Shown here in pieces: positions 34,399 to 47,119 of a stretch of DNA of 64,000 bases. Position numbers and translations under genes: made by a program. The stretch is from contig JAODUP010000093.1 of assembly GCA_025642065.1 (NCBI GenBank), positions 124,001 through 188,000 on the forward strand, written 5' to 3'. Origin of the DNA: Paralvinella palmiformis (taxonomy: Eukaryota > Annelida > Polychaeta > Terebellida > Alvinellidae). The first letter of the stretch is position 1. Every line of letters starts with the position of its first letter. The notes beneath the pieces were generated by a model. That model was given only the letters and a program-made list of their open reading frames with translations. It searched no databases and was not told where the DNA came from.

Positions 34399-37300
34399 TT
34401 TAGCTGTGTATAATAAGGCACAGGCACAGAGAATCTCGATCCGTGAATTCAAACTCTGGACGTTTCTTCAGGGGACTGAATCCAGAGTGGCGACTTTTCT
34501 TGCTGAGACATGTGTAATGTCTCACCAGTCCCTAAGCCGCCAAGCAAAATCAAAATACGAATCACCTACAGCCGTGGAGTTTGGGTGTAAAACACCCAAG
34601 TCAGATCACGGCAGTAGTGAGAATGTTTAGCTTAATTATCTAAGCAGCCCTATTATTAAGCTATTTTTCAATTGCTTTATCTTTCTTCAAAGCAATACTA
34701 TATAAAGCATATAACCCAATTGTCACCGTCTTCAAAGATCAGTTTTTACAACGGGCAGGCGTCATGAAGCGACTACTATTAAAACTGTTTATCTTAATTA
34801 CTATTAAAAGACTGACATCTGCGCTGAAGCAGACCGTAATAGCGCGTCATGGCTTCCGTACTGTTTGAACTATGCTATCATTTTCAAACCTGACCTAATT
34901 TATGCTATTCTAACTATTGTAGTTCTTAAATGTTATTTATGACAAGCAGATTAGAGCTAATCTTGAATGTCATAGTACAAACTGGAAATAACTGGACCTA
35001 GGAAAGATAAATCTATTCCTACATACAACCAAGGTGAATTATATATACAAGTAAACTTGTTATGTAAACACACCAACCGCGCGAACTGTGTCCAATGCCA
35101 CCGCTCGAGATGCGATGCAGTGTTTCTATTCCTGAGTCAGGAGTACTTATAATGCTTTAAGAGCGTACTGTGCCTGCTACAGTCATTTAAATGCTGGATA
35201 ACCAGGCCAGACACCTAAACGGCGTGCCTCCAAAGACGCAAATAGTACATGGATTATACAGCTCTAGATCAACTTTTCTTGAATGCAGGGACCGGGAAAT
35301 ATGGTCTCCACACATAGAAAACGGAACTTACTCAACCGCAGCATAATATGCCTTGTGATATTTGCTGGAGGGTCAAATACCTCATAAACATACAAATCCA
35401 ATAAATACTATGACCTACTCGTCACTATTATAACAATTTACATCGGCGCTTTAGCAGACCGTTAAGGCGGAATTGCCGTTCTATATATTAACATAGATCA
35501 GACCTAATGTCTGCTATACAAACTATAATTATAATATAGGGTTTTATTAATGACAAGGAGACTAAAGTTAGCCTTGAATGTCATAGTACAGACTGGACAT
35601 AACTGGACCTAGGAAAGATAATTCTATTCCCACAAACAACTAAGGTGAATTATATATACAACTAAACTTGTTATATAAAACACACCAACCACACGAGCTG
35701 TGTCCAATGCCACCGCTCGAGATGCGATGCAGTGTTTCTATTCCTGAGTCAGGAGTACATGCTTTAAGAGCGTACTGTGTTTGCTACAGTCATTTAAATG
35801 CTGGATAACCAGGCCAAACACTTAAACGGCGTGCCTCCAAAGACGCAAATAGTGCACGGAATATATAGCTCTATATCAACTTTTCTTAGAACGCATGGAC
35901 CTGGAAACATACAGTCTCCACACACAGAAAAGGGAACCGCTCAACCGCAGCATAATATGCCTTGTGATATTTGCTGGAGGGTCAAATACCTCATAAGCAT
36001 ACAAATCCAATCAATTCTATGACCTACTCGTCACTAACCCTTTATATCAAATATTACAAAATTGGTAAAAAGAAAACACGAACCTCAATCTCTGCCCGGG
36101 CAATGTGTGTTTTAGCTGTGTATAATAAGGCACAGGCACAGAATCTCGATCCGTGAATTCAAACTCTGGACGTTTCTTCAGGGGACTGAATCCAGAGTGG
36201 CGACTTTTCTTGCTGAGACATGTGTAATGTCTCACCAGTCCCTAAGCCGCCAAGCAAAATCAAAATACGAATCACCTACAGCCGTGGAGTTTGGGAGTAA
36301 AACACCCAAGTCAGATCACGGCAGTAGTGAGAATGTTTAGCTTAATTATCTAAGCAGCCCTATTTATAGCTATTTTTCAATTGCTTTATCTTTCTTCAAA
36401 GCAATACTATATAAAGTATATAACCCAATTGTCACTGTCTTCAAAGATCAGTTTTTACAACGGGCAGGCGTCATGAAGCGACTACTATTAAAACTGTTTA
36501 TCTTAATTACCATTAAAAGACTGACATCTGCGCTGAAGCAGACCGTAATAGCGCGTCATAGCTTCCGTACTGTTTGAACCATGCTATCATTTTCAAACCT
36601 GACCTAATTTATGCTATTCTAACTATTGTAGTTCTTAAATGTTATTTATGACAAGCAGATTAGAGCTAATCTTGAATGTCATAGTACAAACTGGACATAA
36701 CTGGACCTAGGAAAGATAAATCTATTCCTACATACAACCAAGGTGAATTATATATACAAGTAAACTTGTTATGTAAAACACACCAACCGCGCGAACTGTG
36801 TCCAATGCCACCGCTCGAGATGCGATGCAGTGTTTCTATTCCTGAGTCAGGAGTACTTATAATGCTTTAAGAGCGTACTGTGCCTGCTACAGTCATTTAA
36901 ATGCTGGATAACCAGGCCAGACACCTAAACGGCGTGCCTCCAAAGACGCAAATAGTACATGGATTATACAGCTCTAGATCAACTTTTCTTGAATGCAGGG
37001 ACCGGGAAATATGGTCTCCACACATAGAAAACGGAACTTACTCAACCGCAGCATAATATGCCTTGTGATATTTGCTGGAGGGTCAAATACCTCATAAACA
37101 TACAAATCCAATAAATACTATGACCTACTCGTCACTATTATAACAATTTACATCGGCGCTTTAGCAGACCGTTATGGCGGAATTGCCGTTCTATATATTA
37201 ACATAGATCAGACCTAATGTCTGCTATACAAACTATAATTATAATATAGGGTTTTATTAATGACAAGGAGACTAAATTTAGCCTTGAATGTCATAGTACA

Positions 37301-40300
37301 GACTGGACATAACTGGACCTAGGAAAGATAATTCTATTCCCACAAATAACTAAGGTGAATTATATATACAATTAAACTTGTTATATAAAATACACCAACC
37401 ACACGAGCTGTGTCCAATGCCACCGCTCGAGATGCGATGCAGTGTTTCTATTCCTGAGTCAGGAGTACATGCTTTAAGAGCGTACTGTGTCTGCTACAGT
37501 CATTTAAATGCTGGATAACCAGGCCAAACACTTAAACGGCGTGCCTCCAAAGACGCAAATAGTGCACGGAATATATAGCTCTATATCAACTTTTCTTAGA
37601 ACGCATGGACCTGGAAACATACAGTCTCCACACACAGAAAAGGGAACCGCTCAACCGCAGCATAATATGCCTTGTGATATTTGCTGGAGGGTCAAATACC
37701 TCATAAGCATACAAATCCAATCAATTCTATGACCTACTCGTCACTAACCCTTTATATCAAATATTACAAAATTGGTAAAAAGAAAACACGAACCTCAATC
37801 TCTGGCACGGGCAATGTGTGTTTTAGCTGTGTATAATAAGGCACAGGCACAGAGAATCTCGATCCGTGAATTCAAACTCTGGACGTTTCTTCAGGGGACT
37901 GAATCCAGAGTGGCGACTTTTCTTGCTGAGACATGTGTAATGTCTCACCAGTCCCTAAGCCGCCAAGCAAAATACGAATCACCTACAGCCGTGGAGTTTG
38001 GGTGTAAAACACCCAAGTCAGATCACGGCAGTAGTGAGAATGTTTAGCTTAATTATCTAAGCAGCCCTATTTATAGCTATTTTTCAATTGCTGTATCTTT
38101 CTTCAAAGCAATACTATATAAAGCATATAACCCAATTGTCACTGTCTTCAAAGATCAGTTTTTACAACGGGCAGGCGTCATGAAGCGACTACTATTAAAA
38201 CTGTTTATCTTAATTACTATTAAAAGACTGACATCTGCGCTGAAGCAGACCGTAATAGCGCGTCATAGCTTCCGTACTGTTTGAACTATGCTATCATTTT
38301 CAAACCTGACCTAATTTATGCTATTCTAACTATTGTAGTTCTTAAATGTTATTTATGACAAGCAGATTAGAGCTAATCTTGAATGTCATAGTACAAACTG
38401 GACATAACTGGACCTAGGAAAGATAAATCTATTCCCACATACAACCAAGGTGAATTATATATACAAGTAAACTTGTTATGTAAAACACACCAACCGCGCG
38501 AACTGTGTCCAATGCCACCGCTCGAGATGCGATGCAGTGTTTCTATTCCTGAGTCAGGAGTACTTATAATGCTTTAAGAGCGTACTGTGCCTGCTACAGT
38601 CATTTAAATGCTGGATAACCAGGCCAGACACCTAAACGGCGCCTCCAAAGACGCAAAGAGCATGGATTATACAGCTCTAGATCAACTTTTGAATGCAGGG
38701 ACCGGGAAATATGGTCTCCAAGCATAGAAACGAAACATCCCAACTGCAGCATAATATGCCCGTGATATTTGCTGGAGGGTCAAATACCTCATAAACATAC
38801 AAATCCACAAATACTATGACCTACTCGTCACTATTATAACAATTTACATCGGCGCTTTAGCAGACCGTTATGGCGGAATTGCCGTTCTATATATTAACAT
38901 AGATCAGACCTAATGTCTGCTATACAAACTATAATTATAATATAGGGTTTTATTAATGACAAGGAGACTAAAGTTAGCCTTGAATGTCATAGTACAGACT
39001 GGACATAACTGGACCTAGGAAAGATAATTCTATTCCCACAAATAACTAAGGTGAATTATATATACAATTAAACTTGTTATATAAAATACACCAACCACAC
39101 GAGCTGTGTCCAATGCCACCGCTCGAGATGCGATGCAGTGTTTCTATTCCTGAGTCAGGAGTACATGCTTTAAGAGCGTACTGTGTCTGCTACAGTCATT
39201 TAAATGCTGGATAACCAGGCCAAACACTTAAACGGCGTGCCTCCAAAGACGCAAATAGTGCACGGAATATATAGCTCTATATCAACTTTTCTTAGAACGC
39301 ATGGACCTGGAAACATACAGTCTCCACACACAGAAAAGGGAACCGCTCAACCGCAGCATAATATGCCTTGTGATATTTGCTGGAGGGTCAAATACCTCAT
39401 AAGCATACAAATCCAATCAATTCTATGACCTACTCGTCACTAACCCTTTATATCAAATATTACAAAATTGGTAAAAAGAAAACACGAACCTCAATCTCTG
39501 GCACGGGCAATGTGTGTTTTAGCTGTGTATAATAAGGCACAGGCACAGAGAATCTCGAACCGTGAATTCAAACTCTGGACGTTTCTTCAGGGGACTGAAT
39601 CCAGAGTGGCGACTTTTCTTGCTGAGACATGTGTAATGTCTCACCAGTCCCTAAGCCGCCAAGCAAAATCAAAATACGAATCACCTACAGCCGTGGAGTT
39701 TGGGTAAACACCCAAGTCAGATCACGGCAGTAGTGAGAATGTTTAGCTTAATTATCTAAGCAGCCCTATTTATAGCTATTTTTCAATTGCTGTATCTTTC
39801 TTCAAAGCAATACTATATAAAGCATATAACCCAATTGTCACTGTCTTCAAAGATCAGTTTTTACAACGGGCAGGCGTCATGAAGCGACTACTATTAAAAC
39901 TGTTTATCTTAATTATTAAAAGACTGACATCTGCGCTGAAGTAGACAGTAATAGCGTCGTGGCTTCCGTACTGTTTGAACTATGCTATCATTTTCAAACC
40001 TGACCTAATTTATGCTATTCTAACTATTGTAGTTCTTAAATGTTATTTATGACAAGCAGATTAGAGCTAATCTTGAATGTCATAGTACAAACTGGAAATA
40101 ACTGGACCTAGGAAAGATAAATCTATTCCTACATACAACCAAGGTGAATTATATATACAAGTAAACTTGTTATGTAAAACACACCAACCGCGCGAACTGT
40201 GTCCAATGCCACCGCTCGAGATGCGATGCAGTGTTTCTATTCCTGAGTCAGGAGTACTTATAATGCTTTAAGAGCGTACTGTGCCTGCTACAGTCATTTA

Positions 40301-40891
40301 AATGCTGGATAACCAGGCCAGACACCCAAACGGCGTCCCTCCAAAGACGCAAATAGTACATGGAATATACAGCTCTAGATCAACTTTTCTTGAATGCAGG
40401 GACCGGGAAATATGGTCTCCACACATAGAAAACGGAACTTTCTCAACCGCAGCATAATATGCCTTGTGATATTTGCTGGAGGGTCAAATACCTCATAAAC
40501 ATACAAATCCAATAAATACTATGACCTACTCGTCACTATTATAACAATTTACATCGGCGCTTTAGCAGACCGTTATGGCGGAATTGCCGTTCTATATATT
40601 AACATAGATCAGACCTAATGTCTGCTATACAAACTATAATTATAATATAGGGTTTTATTAATGACAAGGAGACTAAAGTTAGCCTTGAATGTCATAGTAC
40701 AGACTGGACATAACTGGACCTAGGAAAGATAATTCTATTCCCACAAATAACTAAGGTGAATTATATATACAATTAAACTTGTTATATAAAATACACCAAC
40801 CACACGAGCTGTGTCCAATGCCACCGCTCGAGATGCGATGCAGTGTTTCTATTCCTGAGTCAGGAGTACATGCTTTAAGAGCGTACTGTGT
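34399..40891. repeat. higher-order tandem array, 3.8 units of about 1.71 kb
   Basis: Units start (at 'tagctgtgtataataagg') at 34401, 36113, 37824 and 39520, giving periods of 1712, 1711 and 1696 bases. Each unit has a unique A part (about 350-400 bases) and two diverged sub-repeats B1 and B2. Their shared block 'ccgctcgagatgcgatgc' is 612 bases apart in units 1, 2 and 4, and 601 in unit 3. Units are nearly identical to each other, while B1 and B2 of the same unit clearly differ. The array is richer in CpG than its surroundings. Unit 4 breaks off inside B2 at 'gcgtactgtgt' (40891). Frames of 74-110 codons recur in each unit, but only because the units are alike. I see no match to rRNA, snRNA or tRNA genes. 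Confidence 0.95.
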
Positions 40892-42207
40892 GAAACAGCA
40901 ACACTATACATCACATATATGTCAGTTTTGGGTACAGCAAATGCAGGTTCTTTGAACTATCCTATGTTCTGTCCAGTTGAAGCTTCCTGAGAATCTGTAA
41001 TGGAGATGTACCTGGCTACTGTGCTATGTCCAGTTGCTTCAGCCATTCCACCCATTTCACCCACTCCTCAACAAGCCAAAAAAAAAAAAAAAATAAGATC
41101 CATATTGGTACCTTTTCTGCTAAATGTAATTTTTGGTTATGACAGTGGCTTTTTAATGCAATTGACCAATGAAAACACAAAGGTTTGGTGTACCATGTTA
41201 GACATAAACACCATTTGAAGATCACATGAATAGCACTTAATCAGTAAAGGAAAAAGACAGTCACTTTAAATAATAAAATATGCATAATATACGTTACATA
41301 AGTTGCACATCAAGGATACATTGTTTTATATGTATTATGTACAATATGTGAGCTAAATGTGCAATCAGTGGTTTATAATTCAGTATGTACCTGTATTTTC
41401 ACATTTAGCGCTATTTATAATGATACATCTGATTAGCAAAGATTACAACTAAAAGAATTGTGCAAATCACAGATTTACCCAAAGCAGATTTACAGAATTT
41501 TAGCTAAAGCGGGAATGTTGTCATGCAATATTTTTTGTATGATCTAAAGTGGCTATGAATCAACCACAAACATTATCTGGAGCAGTTTTGTGTAGTTATA
41601 TACAGTATGTTAACTCCCATAAATTATCGGCAGTAATTTTAGCAGGGCTGATTCTAGGATGTTTTTTTATGGGATTCCCACGAAAACGGAACAGCATGTA
41701 AACAGACAAGAGCACTTCCATATGTCCGGACGCAGCATACGATTTGTCCTGTGGCTGCGTATCGATGCACATACAGCAAACTGTATTTAAAAAATTTATA
41801 ATACCTAAATCTGTTTAGGGGGAGTAACTGAACCCCCTCCTCACACACACACATCTGTTTTTTTTTTCTTTGCTATCTGTATTTCTGTTGTATTGCCATG
41901 GGGAACACATGTTCATATCACACAAATTGCATTATGCTTGCCACATATATAGAATCTAAGCTTAAGTTTTTATTGTGCGTTGTTACATACTGTTTGATTG
42001 GCCGAGACATTGAAAATTGGTCAATGAGGGCACATCTTCTAAGTTTTTACATGTATTGTCATGACAACCAATAGCAATCATGAGGAACTATCTTAACGCT
42101 TTTGATGCTCACCCTGGGACCGACTTCATCAACCTGGGGCCCACTTTCTAACAATCCTAGAATCAACACTGGTTTGTGGACGGGTGGTAAATCAATGGGC
42201 AATTTGT
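40892..42207. other. probable intron, few features
   Basis: Contains an A15 run at about 41079. A stretch at 41640-41960 distantly resembles the dispersed repeat at 4060-5520 ('catatatagaatctaagctta', 'ggaacagcatgtaaaca'). No exon is seen. Confidence 0.35.
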
Positions 42208-42282
42208 GGGGCAGGGCGAGGATAGAGCAGGGTGGGCAGTAGGAGGGGCAGGGTGGGCAGTAGGAGGGGCAGGGCAGCATGC
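42208..42282 (+). repeat. G-rich tandem repeat with quadruplex potential
   Basis: A 22-bp unit 'ggtgggcagtaggaggggca' is repeated in tandem within a run holding at least eight GGG/GGGG blocks. Confidence 0.8.
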
Positions 42283-42708
42283 TCCTCTGTAACTGTATAG
42301 CAAGGCCTCTTATATATTTGGAAATGTAATTTTACATGTTAACAGTATAAAATAACTGTTTGCTGGCATAGGTAGTTCGTTCACCTTTCTTTCATATAAA
42401 TGTGCATTTTAGGATTACATAAGATTTACAGTTATGATCTGAAATGTTTTTTGTAAATGTTTAGTCACAATCACAAATTTTTAATATTCAAATTTCAAAA
42501 CCAATTTTATTAAGATTAAAATTTATATCCCCTCAGACTCTGTCAGTATTTCAAATAATAGAAATATAAATCTGCTCATAGCAAATATATAAATTAGGGC
42601 TATAATAGATATATCCACCTGATTGTTTAGTATTTAAATATTGATTGTTTATTACAACTATGCAAAATGTGCCAAAACTTGTTATGACCTTTTTTTCTCT
42701 ATGTTTAG

Positions 42709-42816
42709 AGTCCATATGGAGATCCTGTTGAACCTGCGAAGGCTCCTGAAGCTATCTCTAAAGCTGTAGCCAGTTTGCCTCCAGAACAGATGTTTGAGTT
42801 GATGAAACAAATGAAG
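42709..42816 (+). CDS. CSTF2: isolated exon of CSTF2 (cleavage stimulation factor 64 kDa), hinge region
   Basis: Acceptor TTTTTTCTCTATGTTTAG, 36 codons in phase 0, donor ATGAAG|GTTTGT. Encodes SPYGDPVEPAKAPEAISK then AVASLPPEQMFELMKQMK. This is almost identical to vertebrate CSTF2, where the block follows the RRM and starts the hinge that binds CstF-77 or symplekin during mRNA 3'-end cleavage. The exon ends at the same residue as I recall for the vertebrate exon. I searched both sides for the RRM (VGNIPYE, KGYGFCE) and for the next hinge block (LLQNPQLAYALLQAQ) and found neither. The exon is therefore either part of a gene with very large introns, or a stray copy. Confidence 0.85.
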
Positions 42817-45226
42817 GTTTGTAAATCTAGTAAGAAACACTCACTTTGCTACTAGAAAGGATTACCAGCTTAACTGGTAAATTAATATTTCGTGGAAGGT
42901 CTGAATTTCCCATCAGGTACCACAAAGTACTGCCATAATACAGTTGATAATACAGTGTGCTACAGCCCATCTACTTGTAGCATTGGATCCTAGCATAACC
43001 TGTGTTACTGGGAAATAGTTTCTTTGGTTCTATGTTCCAGATATGAGAAGTACTGAGGCTAACTTTTAGTATGTTTTAGGGTACATATAAAGAGGCAACA
43101 GGCACAGAGCATCAACATATCTAAACATCCTTCGAGACCTACCTCCATAAATCTAAATACAACTATACATACATTAATCTAAAAATAAAATGTTCCATAC
43201 CTCCACATATTGATAGATGTGTGCTTATACCTAAGCATGTGTCTGGTCTACTCATCAGCCTGTGGGAACCAGCTAATTCGCTTTTCGTACGCGACAAATA
43301 TGTCACGCCCACAGGAAAGCGGCTACATGCAGGCTACGTACAAAAAGCGGAAGCACGTAAAAACATACCATTTGATACCACAGCTCGCAGCAAACAACAC
43401 GTGCGTGTGGTTCAATGGTGACTTGCTACATACATATCATAAACTATTTTGACACCACAGTTTACGCACCATATGTTGTAACTTCATCAACCAAATACGG
43501 ATGTCAAATCAATCATCACTATAGGATCTATAGTATATGATTAAGAAGAAGAAAAAAAAAACAATGAAGATAAGGACACATTGACGTTTCTAACACCGAT
43601 CGATATAGGGCAGAATATTTAGAAGATTATCAAAGAGCCGAACAATGGACACAATGACATACTACAACTTTATGAAATAAAGGAAATTTCAATCAATATC
43701 AGAAATAACCACTCATCACAGTAAGGTCATTCTCCCTGTTGAGGTTAAAGGTCAAGCTGGAGAACAACTGACAGAATTTTTTTAATTTTAGACCATATAT
43801 ACTGAAGCACAGAAGAACAGACCTTCATCGAATCGTCACAGGTAAACACCTACAACATATGGAACAAATTCCATAAATTAACATCTAAAAGGCTATAAGT
43901 ATTCAGGAGTTTCAAAGCAGATCAACTAATTCCTATAATTGATACAGTGTAAACAACGTACATGATCAACAGAGGTGCTGAAAGTAGCCTGCACCAAGTG
44001 GGTAACCATGCAGTTTAATATATCACCGAAGTAGGGCGGTACTAAGAATAATCAAGACTACCTCAGTATAATGGCCAGGCCAAACAGAATATAGTACTGA
44101 GGTTGAAGCTTTACAAGTCCCTTCCAATCGTTACCACTGTGAAAAATTCCTCGACACTTTCAAGGTCAGGTATTCGCTGACTGGGTGTATAGGATGAAAG
44201 GCAATATGCCGAGCATGCAAAAGACATACTTAATGTTGGATAACAATGAATGGGTGTCCTTGCACATGTCTTATGGTTGATTACAATTAAAGGCCTCTTG
44301 CACATAAGGGTGAAAGTAGATTGCTAGTGAATCATGACACATGTGTCACACATTTCAATAGTTTACGAAACTAAAGCTGAAGCAAAAATGTGAAGCATGA
44401 AACTTTCATATTTATTTGAAGATGATGGAAGATCAGCCTTTTCAGGCACCTGCATTAAATTATATGGATGCTTACAATATTTCCAATGGCCCATATTTGA
44501 TAAAATAAGTTTTGATAATACTTTGTTCTAGGCTTGTGTTTAAGTACCATTGGAAAGCAGCTTACGACAAGAACAATTAATGATGTTCTTTTGGAACAGA
44601 ATCTCTCCAATTACGAATTAAAAATTGTCAATCTGTCATTGATTCTCTTCACCCAAAAACTTAATTATTTTGGAACAGTAATTTAAATTTGTTGATTTGT
44701 TCATCCATAATAAACTTTCATTGGTGGTATTCTTTAATTTCCATGTTCAGATATATTAACATTATAGAATTATTGAATAAAAGAATAATTTGGTTAACCC
44801 AACTTTATAATCTCTATGGCAGATCTCTTCTTGTATAATATCATAGATTCCACACAGTCTCAATTTGTATTCATTCAGTTTGTTTGAAACTTCGTATCAT
44901 TGCAACGTATTTGTAACTTAATAAGAGAATGTAAACCCAGAAAACAGTGTACAGAGACCATTTGAATTTTTCTTCTGTGTCCAACATGAACGGTGAAAAA
45001 AGTCCAAATTATTTTTGAAAAATAGGTCAACTGATCAATTTTGTTACATTTCTTCGCTAGTTTAACGAAAGACCATACATCATCAAATGGCTTCATTATG
45101 ACCTAATTTGTGTTTATAAAACGTTTGAGTATCCACTCATCACTGCTCGTAAAGTTAAAACATTCCACAAGTTATTTAGCACAAAATTAAAACATTTAAA
45201 CTCTTTCCAACTAATTTCCTCAGTTT

Positions 45227-45230
<4 letters not shown>
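42817..45230. other. intergenic or intronic, one GC-richer patch
   Basis: At 43221-43421 a CpG-bearing patch carries a 66-codon frame (LWEPANSLFVRDKYVTPT, then GKRLHAGYVQKAEARKN) of unknown origin. The rest is AT-rich without recognisable exons. Confidence 0.35.

Positions 45231-45262
<32 letters not shown>
45231..45262. repeat. (TA)n microsatellite
   Basis: TA run directly left of the hAT-like element and its target duplication. Confidence 0.95.
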
Positions 45263-45268
<6 letters not shown>

Positions 45269-47119
45269 CAGACATGGGGTCAATTAAATTCCGGAATTCC
45301 AAAATTGATTGTTTAAAAAAAATGGAATGGGAATTGAGAAATTTTGAATTGGAATTGAAAAAAATTGAATTGGAATTTCCTACAAAAAATAAATCCACAA
45401 ATTAATTAATTTTTTACAACATTAACAAATACATGTGGTGTTACCAATATAATGGAACCAAAATGATCCAGAACTTTTGTTTTATATATATATATATATA
45501 TATATATCATTACGTACACCGTCCGTGGCACCCCAAGAGAGCGTTTAACGAATTAAATGGTCTGGATACTGTGGGCTCTGCCCACAACACTAACACCACC
45601 ACATAGCATACCTGTAATCTATAGATATTGCTATTTTGGAATTAATTAATTTATCATCTCACCGGGAATGCCAATATGGAGCAAAATCTTGGCTCTCCTC
45701 TCCTAAAACTGTGACTACTATAGCCTGTCCCCAGATCTAGCTAACTGTTTTAATAACCATTTGAGATCTTTTGCAAAACTTACCATGTGTAAGTGGTTTA
45801 GTTCCCAGCAGGCTCAGGGCCTGAAAAATCGGTTGCCCAGACGCCCAGGGCAAGTAAATTTTCATGCCGGGCTAGTGCAGATCACCGATCACTTGCCCGT
45901 TCGGACAAGTGCCTTTTCGAGACGAAATTTAGCCAAATGTGTGCGCGCGTGTATGCGACATTGCAGTATCCATGTGTTTTGAACAGCATTCTCACGTTCC
46001 GACCTATTTTTCTTGGGAAAGCCTGCCTGGACACTCGAATCGGAAAGCTGAATCCAGAATTTTCGTAACAATATGGATTCAACCGTCCGATTTGCACCAA
46101 TTGCTACATGGAGCCATCCGTTTTGTCGTATAGGCAGTCGCACATATGAAATCAGGTTCGTATATTTTCCCTTTTTGTCGCATTCGGATAGTGCATAACG
46201 CGTATATGGAATATCGGCTTAAGACAACACAACACCTGTTTAAATGGTGCCGTTGATTAAAAGCTGTATTTTTGGCAGTTTACTGGCTACGCGTTCTTGG
46301 TAATTTTAGTTATGTAGTGACACTGACAGTGAAGAGTGTTACCAGTAACTCAGTAAAGCAGCAATGGGTTTCACTGAATAAGCATTTCTTCTATATTTGT
46401 CGATTTTTATTGAAAATACATGTTTATATGTAGGCAGGTGAAATATAACAGATTTAAACATAAATGATAATTTAGGATCAGGTGAACATTTGTTGGGCAA
46501 GTGAAAACATTTGTTGGGCAAGTGCATTTCCAATCTACTTGCCTAGGGGCAACTGAATTGAAAAATATTGTTCTGGCCCTGCCAGCAGCGTTGTGAAAGT
46601 AAACACAGGATCTGACCCCTGCTGGGCAGAACTAAGCAAAAACATTCGCTTCAAGGCTCCTACTGGACAGTAGAATATAAACACATCTTTGATTATTACA
46701 AAATACACTTTTACATGGGGATGCACCCAAGACTATGATCCACCACTTGATATCTTCAAATGTCTCTTTAGCTAAAAGCGCCTTGTAGTTAGGCTTTTGC
46801 AATTTTATATATTGCTATTTAGGAATTTACCCCTGTTCAATGTTTAGAACAGGCAAAACAATTTAAATCCACAAATTAATTTACTATTTCATTTTTTAAT
46901 TCAGAAATATTTTTTCCATGACAATCCTACTTGAAATATAAACTACTTGGAGTAGGTATTCCAAGTAGATACTTAGAGTACCTACCCATGGTAAAATGTA
47001 TTAGGACAAGAGTCGGAAAAAAACGGAATTGATAAATTTGGAATTGAATTGATAAATTTAATGTCGAATTAATCAAATGGAATTGACAAAATGGAATTGA
47101 CTCCATGGCTGATATAAAC
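45261..47119. mobile_element. hAT-like element with AATTCC subterminal repeats
   Basis: Element 45269-47111 (about 1.84 kb). Flanks ATGTAAAC (45261-45268) and ATATAAAC (47112-47119) are an 8-bp duplication with one mismatch. The left end is CAGACATGGGGTCAATT and the right end read inward is CAGCCATGGAGTCAATT. Both ends are followed by repeated 'ggaattg/caattcc' words. It contains a (TA)n at 45483-45508 and a second nested element at 45815-46581. No transposase frame. Confidence 0.75.
45815..46581 (+). mobile_element. nested hAT-like element (dispersed repeat, copy B)
   Basis: The left end CAGGGCCTGAAAAATCGGTT and the right end read inward, CAGGGCCAGAACAATATTTT, are inverted, each followed by a 'ttgcc' and 'ggcaagta' block. 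The inside matches the 4060-5520 repeat in opposite orientation. A clean 8-bp duplication is not visible (cagcagg-like on the left, ccagcagc on the right). Confidence 0.55.

Noticed and set aside
34298..39707. Repeated 74-110 codon frames in the tandem array as a gene family
   Set aside because: Copies are alike because the DNA units are alike. The B1 version of the same frame is broken, and no protein motif is present.
34399..40891. rDNA, 5S, snRNA or histone cluster as explanation for the array
   Set aside because: None of the conserved words of these genes that I know could be found on either strand, and no histone frame exists.
43780..44310. Possible degraded LINE after the GC-richer patch
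   Set aside because: Single words look retroelement-like, but no ordered protein motifs could be read.
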